Below, piece by piece: positions 1 through 8,256 of a stretch of 64,000 nucleotides of DNA (position 1 is its first letter; each line of letters starts with the position of its first letter). The DNA comes from an uncultured Shewanella sp. Its GTDB lineage: Bacteria; Pseudomonadota; Gammaproteobacteria; Enterobacterales; Shewanellaceae. The notes under the pieces were generated by a model. The model made no database searches and was not told where the DNA came from. It was given only the letters and a program-made list of their open reading frames with translations. The stretch is from assembly GCA_947503555.1 (NCBI GenBank), contig CANNEE010000010.1:117838-181837 (forward strand), read 5' to 3'. The position numbers and the translations under genes are program-made.

Positions 1-39
1 GTTCAAGCCTGTGCTAAGTAGTTAGTTTTCGTAACAAAT

Positions 40-73
40 AAAAACCCGTTAGTTTAACTAGCGGGTTTTTTTA
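40..73 (+). terminator. Rho-independent terminator at left edge
   Basis: An ACCCGTTAG/CTAGCGGGT-type stem (one G-U pair) is flanked by an A-run and a T-run. It presumably ends a gene lying left of the window. The remaining sequence up to about 191 shows no other feature I can support. Confidence 0.8.
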
Positions 74-203
74 TGGAGCAAATCACTGATAGAATGGCCG
101 CCTAATTTCGGGTTTTAATAGAAATAACGCCTGATACAGGCCAAGTGTGAACAGTCATTGAACAAATCATATTTGGGCGTTAACTAGTGCAGTGGAGTAC
201 ACT

Positions 204-1226
204 TTGGAATTTTTATACGAGTATGGTTTATTTTTCGCTAAAGCTGTAACCATAGTGGTTGCGATTTTAGCCGTGATTATTGTTGCCATGGCCTCTGCGG
301 TGAAGCAGAAAGGTGATAAGGGTGAGTTAAGGTTAACGAATCTTTCTGAAGAGCTGGATGAACTCAAGCTTCATATGAAAGAGGAGCTGTTAAGTAAAAA
401 GCAATTTAAAGCCTTTGAAAAGCAACGCAAGGCTGAAGCTAAAGAGAAGGAAAAGCAGCAAAAAGAAGATGAAATTGAACCTCGGGTCTTTGTTGTCGAC
501 TTTAAAGGTAGTATTGATGCTGGTGAAGTGGCGTCTTTAAGGGAAGAGATCTCAGCTATTCTCGCCATCAAAGAGAAAGATGATGAAGTGGTCGTTAAGG
601 TTGAAAGCGGCGGCGGTATGGTTCACGGGTATGGTCTTGCTGCAAGTCAGCTCGATAGACTTAGAGAAGCTGGTGTTCCCCTCACTATTTGTGTCGACAA
701 GGTTGCTGCCAGTGGTGGCTATATGATGGCCTGTGTTGCCAATAAGGTTTATGCGGCACCTTTTGCGATTGTTGGCTCTATTGGCGTGGTTGCACAGTTG
801 CCTAACTTTAATCGTTTACTGAAAAAGCATGAGATTGATTATGAGCAGCATACAGCTGGTGACTTTAAGCGCACCTTGACGGTATTTGGTGAAAATACCG
901 ATGAAGGGCGTGAGAAGTTCCAGCAAGAGCTAGAAGAGACCCATGTGCTGTTTAAAGACTTTATCAATAAGTACCGTCCTGAGCTTGATCTTGAGAAAGT
1001 GGCCACGGGTGAGCATTGGTATGGTCAACAAGCATTAGAGCTAGGTTTAGTCGATGAGCTAAGCACTAGCGATGATGTGGTCATGAAACTTGCTGCTGAT
1101 AAGACGGTGATCAAGGTGAAATACCAGCTTAAAAAGAAGTTGGCTGATAAGATTGCCCATGGCGCATCTTTGTCGGTTAATGCGCTGTTTAATCGCTTAG
1201 CCGAGAAGAATCAGCCACTAAAATAG
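204..1226 (+). CDS. sohB: Inner-membrane peptidase SohB (S49 family)
   Basis: SohB is a membrane-anchored serine peptidase of the SppA/S49 family, thought to act on the periplasmic side of the inner membrane. One N-terminal membrane segment (about residues 8-30) is followed by a charged Lys/Glu-rich linker and the peptidase fold. The nucleophile region ASGGY and the lysine in AGDFKR fit the Ser-Lys dyad. An in-frame GTG lies at 192, but I prefer TTG at 204: it gives the usual MEFLYEYGLF-like N-terminus, and the GGAG at 194-197 then sits 6 nt upstream as ribosome binding site. The gene is followed by a bidirectional terminator. Length of about 340 residues is normal. Family assignment is firm; the start is an inference. 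Confidence 0.93.
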   Translation: MEFLYEYGLFFAKAVTIVVAILAVIIVAMASAVKQKGDKGELRLTNLSEELDELKLHMKEELLSKKQFKAFEKQRKAEAKEKEKQQKEDEIEPRVFVVDFKGSIDAGEVASLREEISAILAIKEKDDEVVVKVESGGGMVHGYGLAASQLDRLREAGVPLTICVDKVAASGGYMMACVANKVYAAPFAIVGSIGVVAQLPNFNRLLKKHEIDYEQHTAGDFKRTLTVFGENTDEGREKFQQELEETHVLFKDFINKYRPELDLEKVATGEHWYGQQALELGLVDELSTSDDVVMKLAADKTVIKVKYQLKKKLADKIAHGASLSVNALFNRLAEKNQPLK

Positions 1227-1271
1227 CGGTGAGCTAATAAGCTGAGTGAGCTCGACTGAGTAGTTGAGAAT

Positions 1272-1300
1272 AAAAAGCCTGCATTTGCAGGCTTTTTTGT
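1272..1300. terminator. Bidirectional rho-independent terminator
   Basis: Stem AGCCTGC/GCAGGCT with a four-base loop, A-run on the left and T-run on the right. It serves sohB on the plus strand and the converging diguanylate cyclase gene on the minus strand. Confidence 0.9.
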
Positions 1301-1319
1301 TATGGGTATTTGGTCGTGT

Positions 1320-2345
1320 CTAGTTGGTTATTGGCAATACTCGATTTCGGCCAAGGCGCTTAGCTTCATAGAGTAGTTTGTCTGATTTTTCTATCAGGTT
1401 AAGGGCAGAGTCCCCTTCTTGCCACTGGGCGACGCCAAATGATGCGGTAATACTATCGATTCTCGCACCTTTTCGTCTGTCTTTTAGCACTAGCTTTTCA
1501 AGGCTCTTGCGCATCGCTTCGGCGAGTTGCCTCGCGACTCTTAGCTGGCTTTTAGGGACTATGACTGCAAACTCTTCACCGCCATAGCGATATAGCTTAT
1601 TGCCATCACGGCAGGCTTCATTTATCCGTTTGGCGACCGACTTTAGGACTTGATCTCCAAGCTGGTGGCCATAATTGTCATTAAAGGCTTTAAAGTGGTC
1701 GATATCGAATAGAATTAGACAACATGCATCGGGTGCTTGTGCCATAAGGTTTTGCAAATCTTCATCAAAGGCGCGGCGGTTTAGCGCTCCTGTGAGTGCA
1801 TCATAGAGGATATCCTGCTCGGTTTTCTGCAATTGCTGCTTCAAGGTCTCAATTTCAGTCTGAGCCTTTTGTAATTGCCCGGTGAAATATTGAGTGCTGG
1901 AGCGGATATTGTCCGATTCTCTCACTAGGCTTCTAACCAGTTCGACGACTTGTTCTAGGTTAAAGCCTTCATTTTCTATGCGGCTGAGTTTATCGAAATT
2001 GGCATCGATATTGTTTTGAAATTCGGTGGCATCGAAATTGGTATCTTTTAGAGATTGGCCAAGATCTGTGACCATGGCATCAAGATTTTTACGCATCTCT
2101 CTGACATCAAGCTCGACAGGATCGGCCACATACTTGCGATAAAGGTGAGTGCTTCTGCTTGATGGGCAGGTGTTAAATTGCTGAACCACAGTATCCATCT
2201 CTTGATTGAGCGCTTCATTTTTCTCACCCACATAGGCATACCAAAGTGCATAGTTGGTAGGCGTAGTCGGGATTTGGTGTTTTAACATCAGTGGTACTGC
2301 ACGCTTAAGATTAATGGCGGCTTCTTGCAATAAATTTTTTGACAT
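1320..2345 (-). CDS. Diguanylate cyclase (GGDEF protein)
   Basis: Predicted to make cyclic di-GMP from two GTP. The C-terminal half is a GGDEF domain with an intact GGEEF active-site motif inside YRYGGEEF, preceded by the family sequence DALTGALNRRAF. The inhibitory I-site normally reads RxxD five residues before GGEEF; here it reads RDGN, so product inhibition may be weak. The N-terminal half (about 1-150) contains the PTNYALWYAYV signature seen in a group of gammaproteobacterial cyclases and then a coiled coil (about 150-175). No membrane segment is visible, so it is probably cytoplasmic. I chose ATG at 2345 rather than the upstream codon at 2363 because AGGTAG lies just before it. The input signal is unknown. 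Confidence 0.9.
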   Translation of the reverse strand: MSKNLLQEAAINLKRAVPLMLKHQIPTTPTNYALWYAYVGEKNEALNQEMDTVVQQFNTCPSSRSTHLYRKYVADPVELDVREMRKNLDAMVTDLGQSLKDTNFDATEFQNNIDANFDKLSRIENEGFNLEQVVELVRSLVRESDNIRSSTQYFTGQLQKAQTEIETLKQQLQKTEQDILYDALTGALNRRAFDEDLQNLMAQAPDACCLILFDIDHFKAFNDNYGHQLGDQVLKSVAKRINEACRDGNKLYRYGGEEFAVIVPKSQLRVARQLAEAMRKSLEKLVLKDRRKGARIDSITASFGVAQWQEGDSALNLIEKSDKLLYEAKRLGRNRVLPITN

Positions 2346-2488
2346 ATAACTACCTGTGTACACTGATGAAATAAATCAGAGCTTGTAAGAAAAAAGTGCG
2401 ACAAACTGACATTATTTCATTGTAGCTATTTTGTAGTCATTTTAAACTCTTGTTGGTTGAATAATCATAAAAAGCAGGAAGGACAGCA

Positions 2489-4090
2489 GTGAAGAAGTTA
2501 ATCATAGGGAGCAGTATCTGTTGCCAGTTAATTACAGGGGCAGCTTGGGCCGCAGATAAAAATAATTTTGTGTTTGCTGAGGATGCCTATCGCCAACATG
2601 TTAAGTTATTGGCAAGTGACGAGTTTGGTGGCAGGGCACCGCTGTCAGCGGGAGAGAAGCTAACCTTAGACTATCTGGTTTCACAATTTAAGAAGATAGG
2701 CCTTGAGCCCGGCTACAAGGGAAGTTATTTACAGCCTGTGCCGCTTGCTAAAGTCAGCGCCAACCAGTCTATGAGTCTTAAGGTCGGTGATATGGAGTTC
2801 GCTAATGGCAGTGAGTTTACCGCCAGAACGCAACAAATTACTGATAAGGTTGAACTGAAAAACAGTGAACTTGTGTTTGCTGGTTACGGCATTAATGCGC
2901 CTGAGTATCAATGGAATGACTATCAGGGTATCGATGTTAAGGGTAAGACGGTCGTGGTTCTGGTAAACGACCCAGGTTTTGCAACCCAAGACCCTGCATT
3001 CTTTAAAGGTAATGCCATGACCTACTATGGCCGCTGGACCTATAAATATGAGGAAGCGGCTCGCCAAGGGGCAAAAGCTGTTTTTATCGTCCATGAAACT
3101 GCGCCTGCAGCCTATGGTTGGGGCGTGGTGCAGAATTCAAATACGGGCAGTAAATTTACCTTAGTCGATGATAGCAACAACAAAGATCTGCTAGGTGTGA
3201 TGGGCTGGATCCAGAGAGATGTGGCCATAAAGATTTTTGATAAAGCAGGTCTAGATTATCAAGCGTTAAAGAAGAAGGCACACCAAAAAGGCTTTAAAGC
3301 AGTTGATATGGGACTAAAGGCGAGCTTAACCTTGGAAAATAAAATTGAGCATGCCGAGTCCTATAATGTCATTGCGAAACTGCCCGGTAGCGAGCAAGCC
3401 AATGAACATCTGGTGATGCACGCACATTGGGACCACCTAAGTATGAAGCAAGATGGTGATGGTCATGTACAGATTTTCAATGGTGCCGTCGATAATGCCT
3501 CTGGTGTGGCTGGAGTATTAGGGTTAGCGAAACATTTTAAGCAGATGGCTGATGATAAGCCTTTTAAGCGTTCTATATTGTTTACGAGTTTTACCGCAGA
3601 AGAGACTGGCTTGATTGGTGCGCAGCACTTTGCTGAGAACCCGCCGATTCCCACAAAAGATATGGTGGCATTTCTAAATATCGATGGTATGAATGTCAAT
3701 CAAGGCGTAGATTATATCTTGCGTTATGGTGATGGTGTTTCTGAACTAGAAACCTATTTAGCCGATGCTGCCAAAGTGCAAGATCGTTTTGTTAAGCCAG
3801 ATCCTAGACCACAAAATGGGTTGATGTATCGCTCGGATCATTTTGCTTTAGCAAAAGAAGGTGTACCAGGCCTGCTCTTTATGAGTCTTGGGGATACAGA
3901 CCCAGATTATATTGCCCATAAATATCATAAGGCGGCTGATGACTATGATCCTAGTTGGTCATTAGCTGGCGTAAAACAGGACTTGGGCTTGATTAGTCAT
4001 ATTCTTGAGACATTGGCAAATAGCAGTGATTGGCCTAAATGGATTGAAGAATCAGACTTTAAACAAAGACGCGCTCAGGATGGGCATTAG
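2489..4090 (+). CDS. Secreted M28 family metallopeptidase
   Basis: Likely a zinc aminopeptidase exported to the periplasm or outside. The first 21 or so residues are a signal peptide ending AAWA. A PA-like inserted region (about 125-230, containing FAGYGINAPEY) precedes the M28 catalytic domain. Metal-binding and catalytic residues are visible in order: the His of HAHWDH, the Asp of AVDNASG, the Glu pair of TAEETG, the Asp of NIDGMN and the His of RSDHFAL. GTG start at 2489 is supported by AGGAAGGA about 6 nt upstream. At 533 residues it fits PA-domain M28 enzymes. It stands alone with its own terminator. Substrate specificity cannot be read from sequence. Confidence 0.92.
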   Translation: MKKLIIGSSICCQLITGAAWAADKNNFVFAEDAYRQHVKLLASDEFGGRAPLSAGEKLTLDYLVSQFKKIGLEPGYKGSYLQPVPLAKVSANQSMSLKVGDMEFANGSEFTARTQQITDKVELKNSELVFAGYGINAPEYQWNDYQGIDVKGKTVVVLVNDPGFATQDPAFFKGNAMTYYGRWTYKYEEAARQGAKAVFIVHETAPAAYGWGVVQNSNTGSKFTLVDDSNNKDLLGVMGWIQRDVAIKIFDKAGLDYQALKKKAHQKGFKAVDMGLKASLTLENKIEHAESYNVIAKLPGSEQANEHLVMHAHWDHLSMKQDGDGHVQIFNGAVDNASGVAGVLGLAKHFKQMADDKPFKRSILFTSFTAEETGLIGAQHFAENPPIPTKDMVAFLNIDGMNVNQGVDYILRYGDGVSELETYLADAAKVQDRFVKPDPRPQNGLMYRSDHFALAKEGVPGLLFMSLGDTDPDYIAHKYHKAADDYDPSWSLAGVKQDLGLISHILETLANSSDWPKWIEESDFKQRRAQDGH

Positions 4091-4132
4091 AAACTGCCAT
4101 CGTCAGTTCACCATAGTTTGAAGGATTGAAAC

Positions 4133-4162
4133 AAAAAAGCGTGTGTAACGGCACGCTTTTTT
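4133..4162. terminator. Bidirectional rho-independent terminator
   Basis: A-run, GCGTG/CACGC stem with an 8-base loop, then a T-run. It lies between the converging M28 peptidase and outer-membrane protein genes. Confidence 0.8.
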
Positions 4163-4178
4163 GTTGTGTTTAAAAAGA

Positions 4179-5036
4179 TTAGAACTTGTAAGACACTGAA
4201 ATCATAGGGCCGATAAAGCTATAGGAAACATTATGATTGGCCACAGAGTCCTGATGGGTATCTTGCTCAATATCGACATCGACTTGATAATAAGTGAACG
4301 CCGCCGACATATACCAGCGCCCGTTGATATGCGCTTCGACTTCAGCCTTGATATCGATTAGGCGACCATCAACATCATCGAGTTTTATTTGAAAATATTG
4401 CGCATGGGTTTTTAACTCCCAACCTGGCGCTAAGTTGTAGTTGGCGTAGATACCTAAATTTGGCAGAGGAGCCGTCACACTTTCATCGACCATAGATGGA
4501 ATGGGCTGTTCGGTACAGATATTGTTGACGAGTGTGCTTGCATTACAGGAATTTATGCTACCTTCAAAGCCTGTTTCAATAAACATGGCATGTACGCCGA
4601 TGGACAGACCGAACGTTAAGTCATCACTTTGATAGAAATCATGACCATAGCTTAAGCGTGCAATATCAATATTGAGTGTGGTACTTAGTTCAGTATCCGC
4701 TTTAACATCATAGACAGTATCGTCAATTTGCATTTGAAATGCCTGATCGACGCCTTGAGTGACCCCTTCTCTGTGAAGTTGTTTCCAATCGACAATGACA
4801 TGGTTGGTATCGCTAAATTGATATTTGAATTCAAAGAAGGGGAGAAACTGTTTTTCTTTCAGCTCCAAGTCTGACTCAAAGTCGAGTTTAAACTCGTTGC
4901 CTAATGCTGGGTTGGTCACATCCATGGATGAGTCAGAGTGGGAATAAAATCCGCCAACAGCAATACTCATATCTTCTGCATTGGCATAGCAACTCAGGGC
5001 AGAAAACAACAACACTGTGGTATACGACTTAAGCAT
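4179..5036 (-). CDS. Probable outer-membrane beta-barrel protein, function unknown
   Basis: I do not recognise a named family. The product of about 285 residues begins with a signal peptide (MLKSYTTVLLFSALSCYANA), continues as alternating polar/hydrophobic strands and ends SVSYKF, the aromatic C-terminus typical of barrels handled by the BAM machinery. Two cysteines (SCNAST and NNICTEQ) fall in one predicted loop near the middle and could form a disulfide. Start at 5036 is preferred over the in-frame codon at 5108 because the signal peptide begins there and GAGATAA lies upstream. It could be a porin-like or adhesin-type barrel. It has no operon partner: the peptidase gene converges on it and dgkA lies upstream. 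Confidence 0.7.
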   Translation of the reverse strand: MLKSYTTVLLFSALSCYANAEDMSIAVGGFYSHSDSSMDVTNPALGNEFKLDFESDLELKEKQFLPFFEFKYQFSDTNHVIVDWKQLHREGVTQGVDQAFQMQIDDTVYDVKADTELSTTLNIDIARLSYGHDFYQSDDLTFGLSIGVHAMFIETGFEGSINSCNASTLVNNICTEQPIPSMVDESVTAPLPNLGIYANYNLAPGWELKTHAQYFQIKLDDVDGRLIDIKAEVEAHINGRWYMSAAFTYYQVDVDIEQDTHQDSVANHNVSYSFIGPMISVSYKF

Positions 5037-5311
5037 GAAATTATCTCTAATCAATTTAAGCTCAGTCAGTCTAACAGATGACTTACAGATGTAAATAATT
5101 TGTATCAAAAAGTTGCTTTTGATCTGAAATCAATGATTTTTATTTTATTTTATTGATTTGTAAGGAAATAAAAAAACACTGTTTAGGGAACTAATATTAG
5201 CTAATAAGTTCTAGTTAGCATTATTAGTGAGTAAGGAAATAGTTTGACGCGAGTCAGAATAATAGCGTGAGTTGAATAATTATTAAACTGCTTGCTTAAA
5301 TACTAGATATA

Positions 5312-5337
5312 GCAGCGTAATTATTGAATTACGCTGC
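5312..5337. repeat. Perfect 11-bp inverted repeat (hairpin)
   Basis: GCAGCGTAATT, a four-base centre, then AATTACGCTGC. It lies just downstream of the dgkA stop on the minus strand. Neither side has a strong T-run, so it is not a textbook terminator. It may still stabilise or end the dgkA message. Confidence 0.7.
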
Positions 5338-5351
5338 GACACTATTTTGAC

Positions 5352-5723
5352 TTAAAGTACTAATGGCAACAAAATAGCGGCCCAAGTTATGCCACATAAT
5401 GCCAGCGCCATAAATACGGCGGCAGAAGCAATATCTTTGGCTTGTCCGCTCAATTTGTGAATCTCGTCACCAATTCGGTCGACTACGGCTTCAACTGCTG
5501 AGTTGAGTAGCTCCACTATTAGCACAATAAAGAGTGTAGATATGAGTAATAAGCGCTCAACAGTTGTTATGTCGACGAGCAGAGCTATGGGCAACATGAG
5601 CGCGGCTAATATTAGCTCTTGCCTAAATGCGGCCTCATGGATCCAAGCCGCTTTTAATCCTTTCATCGAAAAGCCTGTTGCGCGAATAATGCGTTTGATA
5701 CCGTGATTGTTTGCTGGTTTCAT
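5352..5723 (-). CDS. dgkA: Diacylglycerol kinase DgkA
   Basis: Small integral inner-membrane kinase that phosphorylates diacylglycerol to phosphatidic acid, recycling lipid released during membrane-derived glucan synthesis. The 123 residues match the usual length. Conserved stretches include KAAWIHEAAFRQE near the N-terminus and the signature ELLNSAVEAVVDRIGDE, which holds the catalytic and metal-binding glutamates, followed by KDIASAAVF. Three membrane helices are visible (about 33-50, 56-75, 97-120). The gene is monocistronic and transcribed leftward. Confidence 0.97.
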   Translation of the reverse strand: MKPANNHGIKRIIRATGFSMKGLKAAWIHEAAFRQELILAALMLPIALLVDITTVERLLLISTLFIVLIVELLNSAVEAVVDRIGDEIHKLSGQAKDIASAAVFMALALCGITWAAILLPLVL

Positions 5724-5969
5724 ATCTATCGTTTATTGCCATATCAAGTAGAAAAATCGCAGGGATTATAGCATGGGGTAGGGTGAATAAAATGTTAATT
5801 CAAAACCTGAATTGTCTGGATTTGTCAAAAAAATGCGAGTAAGGACTATGCTTATGGAGTCATAAGGAAACATGGCAAATTTTGTTAACCATAGTATATG
5901 ACCCAAGGCGGTTCATCGGTTGTAACTAGGGTAAAACGCTTTGGCACTCATTAGTTGAAGGAGCAACAT

Positions 5970-6932
5970 ATGAAGCCTAAAATAAATGACTCTCGCTTGG
6001 TGTTATCTCTTTTACTCTTGTACCTCAAGACAAGTGCTTTACATAGCATGGATTTGTCTGTCGCTGTTTCACCTTTATTGGTAAATCAACAAACCCAAAG
6101 TAGCGAGCCACTTACCGAGCAAGAAAGTAAGCAGCCTCAGCTTAGCCGATTACTGTTATCTACTCATTATCAAAACATAGATGATATTGAAAACTACCTG
6201 GTGAGCGAAAAACTCGATGGTGTGAAAGGTATATGGGACGGTCACAGAATGTGGACAAGGCGAGGGCAGCCCATATTAATTCCACCTTGGTTTACTCAAG
6301 GTTTTCCCGACTTTCCATTAGAAGGGGAGCTGTGGTTAGGCAGGCGCCAATTTGATGCCATTTCAGCTCTAGTTAGGGTCAAATCTCATACGCAAGCACA
6401 TATTCACCTATGGCAAAAAGTACGATTTATGGTATTTGAGGTGCCTGAGCATCAAGGTGCTTTTAATGAACGCTATCAGTTTATGGCAACTCAGCTGTTA
6501 GGTTTGAGCCCTTATTTGAACGTCATTTCGCAGCTTAGCATGGGCTCGATAGATGAGTTGGATAAGGAGTTAAGCCGAGTTATCGCTTTAGGTGGTGAAG
6601 GACTGATGCTACATCATAAGCAGGCTAGAGTGAACGGTAGCAAGGTCACAGGTTTGATTAAGCTTAAGCCATTTTATGATGCAGAAGCGAAAGTGGTGGG
6701 GTATAAACCAGGTAAAGGCCGCTTTGCTGGCATGATGGGAGCCTTGATTGTTGAAACGCCTCAAGGGATCAGATTTAGTTTAGGCAGTGGTTTTACACTA
6801 GAGCAAAGACAAGTTCCTCCTGAGATTGGTGCACAGGTTACCTATAAGTATTACAGTTTGACGGCCAAGGGCGTCCCTAGATTCGCCAGTTTTCTCAGGG
6901 TAAGATTCCCTGCCAATGAGGTTAATGAATAG
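5970..6932 (+). CDS. ligE: Exported ATP-dependent DNA ligase (LigE type)
   Basis: Minimal ATP-dependent DNA ligase that seals nicks through an enzyme-adenylate intermediate. Motif I is EKLDGVKG with the nucleophilic lysine at about residue 81. Motif III (ELWLGR), IIIa (FMVFE), IV (EGLMLH) and V (IKLKP) follow in order, then a short OB-fold. There are no extra DNA-binding domains. The first 25-30 residues are hydrophobic and leader-like (LVLSLLLLYLKTSA), as in periplasmic LigE proteins of Vibrio, Haemophilus and Neisseria relatives, so it probably works outside the cytoplasm on incoming or extracellular DNA. Start at 5970 is set by AAGGAG at 5958-5963; an in-frame TTG lies at 5955. The phosphatase gene starts 7 nt after its stop. 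Confidence 0.9.
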   Translation: MKPKINDSRLVLSLLLLYLKTSALHSMDLSVAVSPLLVNQQTQSSEPLTEQESKQPQLSRLLLSTHYQNIDDIENYLVSEKLDGVKGIWDGHRMWTRRGQPILIPPWFTQGFPDFPLEGELWLGRRQFDAISALVRVKSHTQAHIHLWQKVRFMVFEVPEHQGAFNERYQFMATQLLGLSPYLNVISQLSMGSIDELDKELSRVIALGGEGLMLHHKQARVNGSKVTGLIKLKPFYDAEAKVVGYKPGKGRFAGMMGALIVETPQGIRFSLGSGFTLEQRQVPPEIGAQVTYKYYSLTAKGVPRFASFLRVRFPANEVNE

Positions 6933-6939
6933 AGAGTAA

Positions 6940-7428
6940 ATGATGTTGAATAGAAAGGTTAGCTCTGTGTTGTTCGTCTGTATGGGGAATATTTGTCGCT
7001 CCCCTACTGCAGAGGCGGTATTTAGAGCCAAGGCGAAGCAAGCTGGATTAACGATCAGTATCGACTCTGCAGGCACTATTGGCTATCACCAAGGGGCGCA
7101 GCCCGATGAGCGTTCTCGTCAAGCAGGAGAGAAGCGTGGACTCGATTTTAGTGGTATTACTGCTCGCCGAATTGAGGACAATGATTTTGAGAAGTTTGAT
7201 CTCATTTTGGCGGCAGATAGACAGAATTTTCAGGATCTAAAACAGCGTTGTCCATCACACCTAGAATATAAGCTTGGTATGATGCTAGCTTTTGGCCCTC
7301 AAAATGATCATGAGGTGAGAGAGGTGCCAGACCCATACTATGGTGGTGAACATGGCTTTGAGCTAGTGTTAGATTTGCTTGAGCAAAGCTGTGAAGGCCT
7401 TGCTGTTGAGCTTAATAAAAACCAATAA
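6940..7428 (+). CDS. Low-molecular-weight protein-tyrosine phosphatase
   Basis: Cysteine-dependent phosphatase of the LMW-PTP family. The P-loop is C14-MGNIC-R20-S (C-x5-R), and the general-acid aspartate lies in DPYYGG near residue 134. Length (162) matches the family. In many bacteria such enzymes reset tyrosine kinases of polysaccharide export, but no kinase or capsule gene is nearby here. It starts 7 nt after ligE and is almost certainly cotranscribed with it. The physiological substrate is unknown. Confidence 0.93.
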   Translation: MMLNRKVSSVLFVCMGNICRSPTAEAVFRAKAKQAGLTISIDSAGTIGYHQGAQPDERSRQAGEKRGLDFSGITARRIEDNDFEKFDLILAADRQNFQDLKQRCPSHLEYKLGMMLAFGPQNDHEVREVPDPYYGGEHGFELVLDLLEQSCEGLAVELNKNQ

Positions 7429-7599
7429 GACAACTTTGTTCCTAAAATGTGCCACTTCCGTTGTTGTTAATATTGTTTTTGGTAAATTTATTTCACTAAA
7501 TCCCTATTTATTTGGACTCGATCGGGTTTTTTTGATCGAATTTAGGGTAGTTTAGGTAATAATAAAACTTCCATGAATTAATATAACAAGGGGTCGTAC

Positions 7600-8103
7600 A
7601 TGGAAAATCGCTGGCAAATAGCGACGTCAGCAGGCGTTTTAGCTGCAGTGTGGTGTGGTGTTGCGGATCTTTTTCACTTAGTGACTTGGGTCGGCTTTTT
7701 AGGCTGCACAACCTATTTCGCACAGCCAAAAGCCGGATTTCAAGGAGTGCTGTTAGGCTGGGCGACAAACCTATCTGGTGTATTTTGGGCGTGGCTGATC
7801 ATTACAGGAGCAGGTTTCTTTGACTCAGCGTTTATGGGCTACCTGTTTTGCGGGTTGGCTACCATGGGCATGTGTTTGCAAGCCAGTTACCATAGGCTAT
7901 CTTTCATTCCTGGCGCTTTCGTCGGTTGTTGTGCCACCTTTGGTATGGCCGGAGATGTTGCCAGTGTTCTTCCCGCACTCTTTGTCGGTGTGTTACTTGG
8001 CTATAGCATGACGTGCTTTACCGGTGTGCTGATTAGTTGGACGCAAAAGCTAAAACCTGCTGAAAAAAAGCGCGAGACTAAGCTAGCGGAAGAGGCTTCT
8101 TAA
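7600..8103 (+). CDS. DUF1097 family inner-membrane protein
   Basis: Polytopic membrane protein of 167 residues with about five hydrophobic segments (roughly 8-25, 28-45, 50-75, 80-98, 105-140) and a short charged cytoplasmic tail (KLKPAEKKRETKLAEEAS). It resembles the DUF1097 family, which includes E. coli YcdZ; molecular function is not established. AAGGGG stands before the ATG. It is a single gene, with no conserved partner visible on either side. Confidence 0.75.
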   Translation: MENRWQIATSAGVLAAVWCGVADLFHLVTWVGFLGCTTYFAQPKAGFQGVLLGWATNLSGVFWAWLIITGAGFFDSAFMGYLFCGLATMGMCLQASYHRLSFIPGAFVGCCATFGMAGDVASVLPALFVGVLLGYSMTCFTGVLISWTQKLKPAEKKRETKLAEEAS

Positions 8104-8135
8104 TCAGGTACGACTTCAAATTATAATTTCTTCTT

Positions 8136-8176
8136 ATTGAGTGATCTTGAACACGGAACGAGTCAGTTCACTCAAT
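8136..8176. repeat. Inverted repeat downstream of the DUF1097 gene
   Basis: ATTGAGTGA and TCACTCAAT form 9-bp arms about 23 bases apart. There is no T-run, so a terminator role is uncertain. Confidence 0.45.
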
Positions 8177-8256
8177 AAACTATACTTCTTTAATAACCTA
8201 TTAATTACATTAAGGTCGCCCTTTAGGCCTCCTTTGTAGCTAACGGACATATCACC

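Noticed and set aside
2729-3094. 121-residue minus-strand frame inside the M28 peptidase gene
   Set aside because: It is antisense to a strongly conserved catalytic gene and has no start signal or family resemblance.
7510-7545. TCGATC...GATCGA repeat as a terminator of the phosphatase gene
   Set aside because: Only six base pairs, with the T-run inside the loop and not after the stem.
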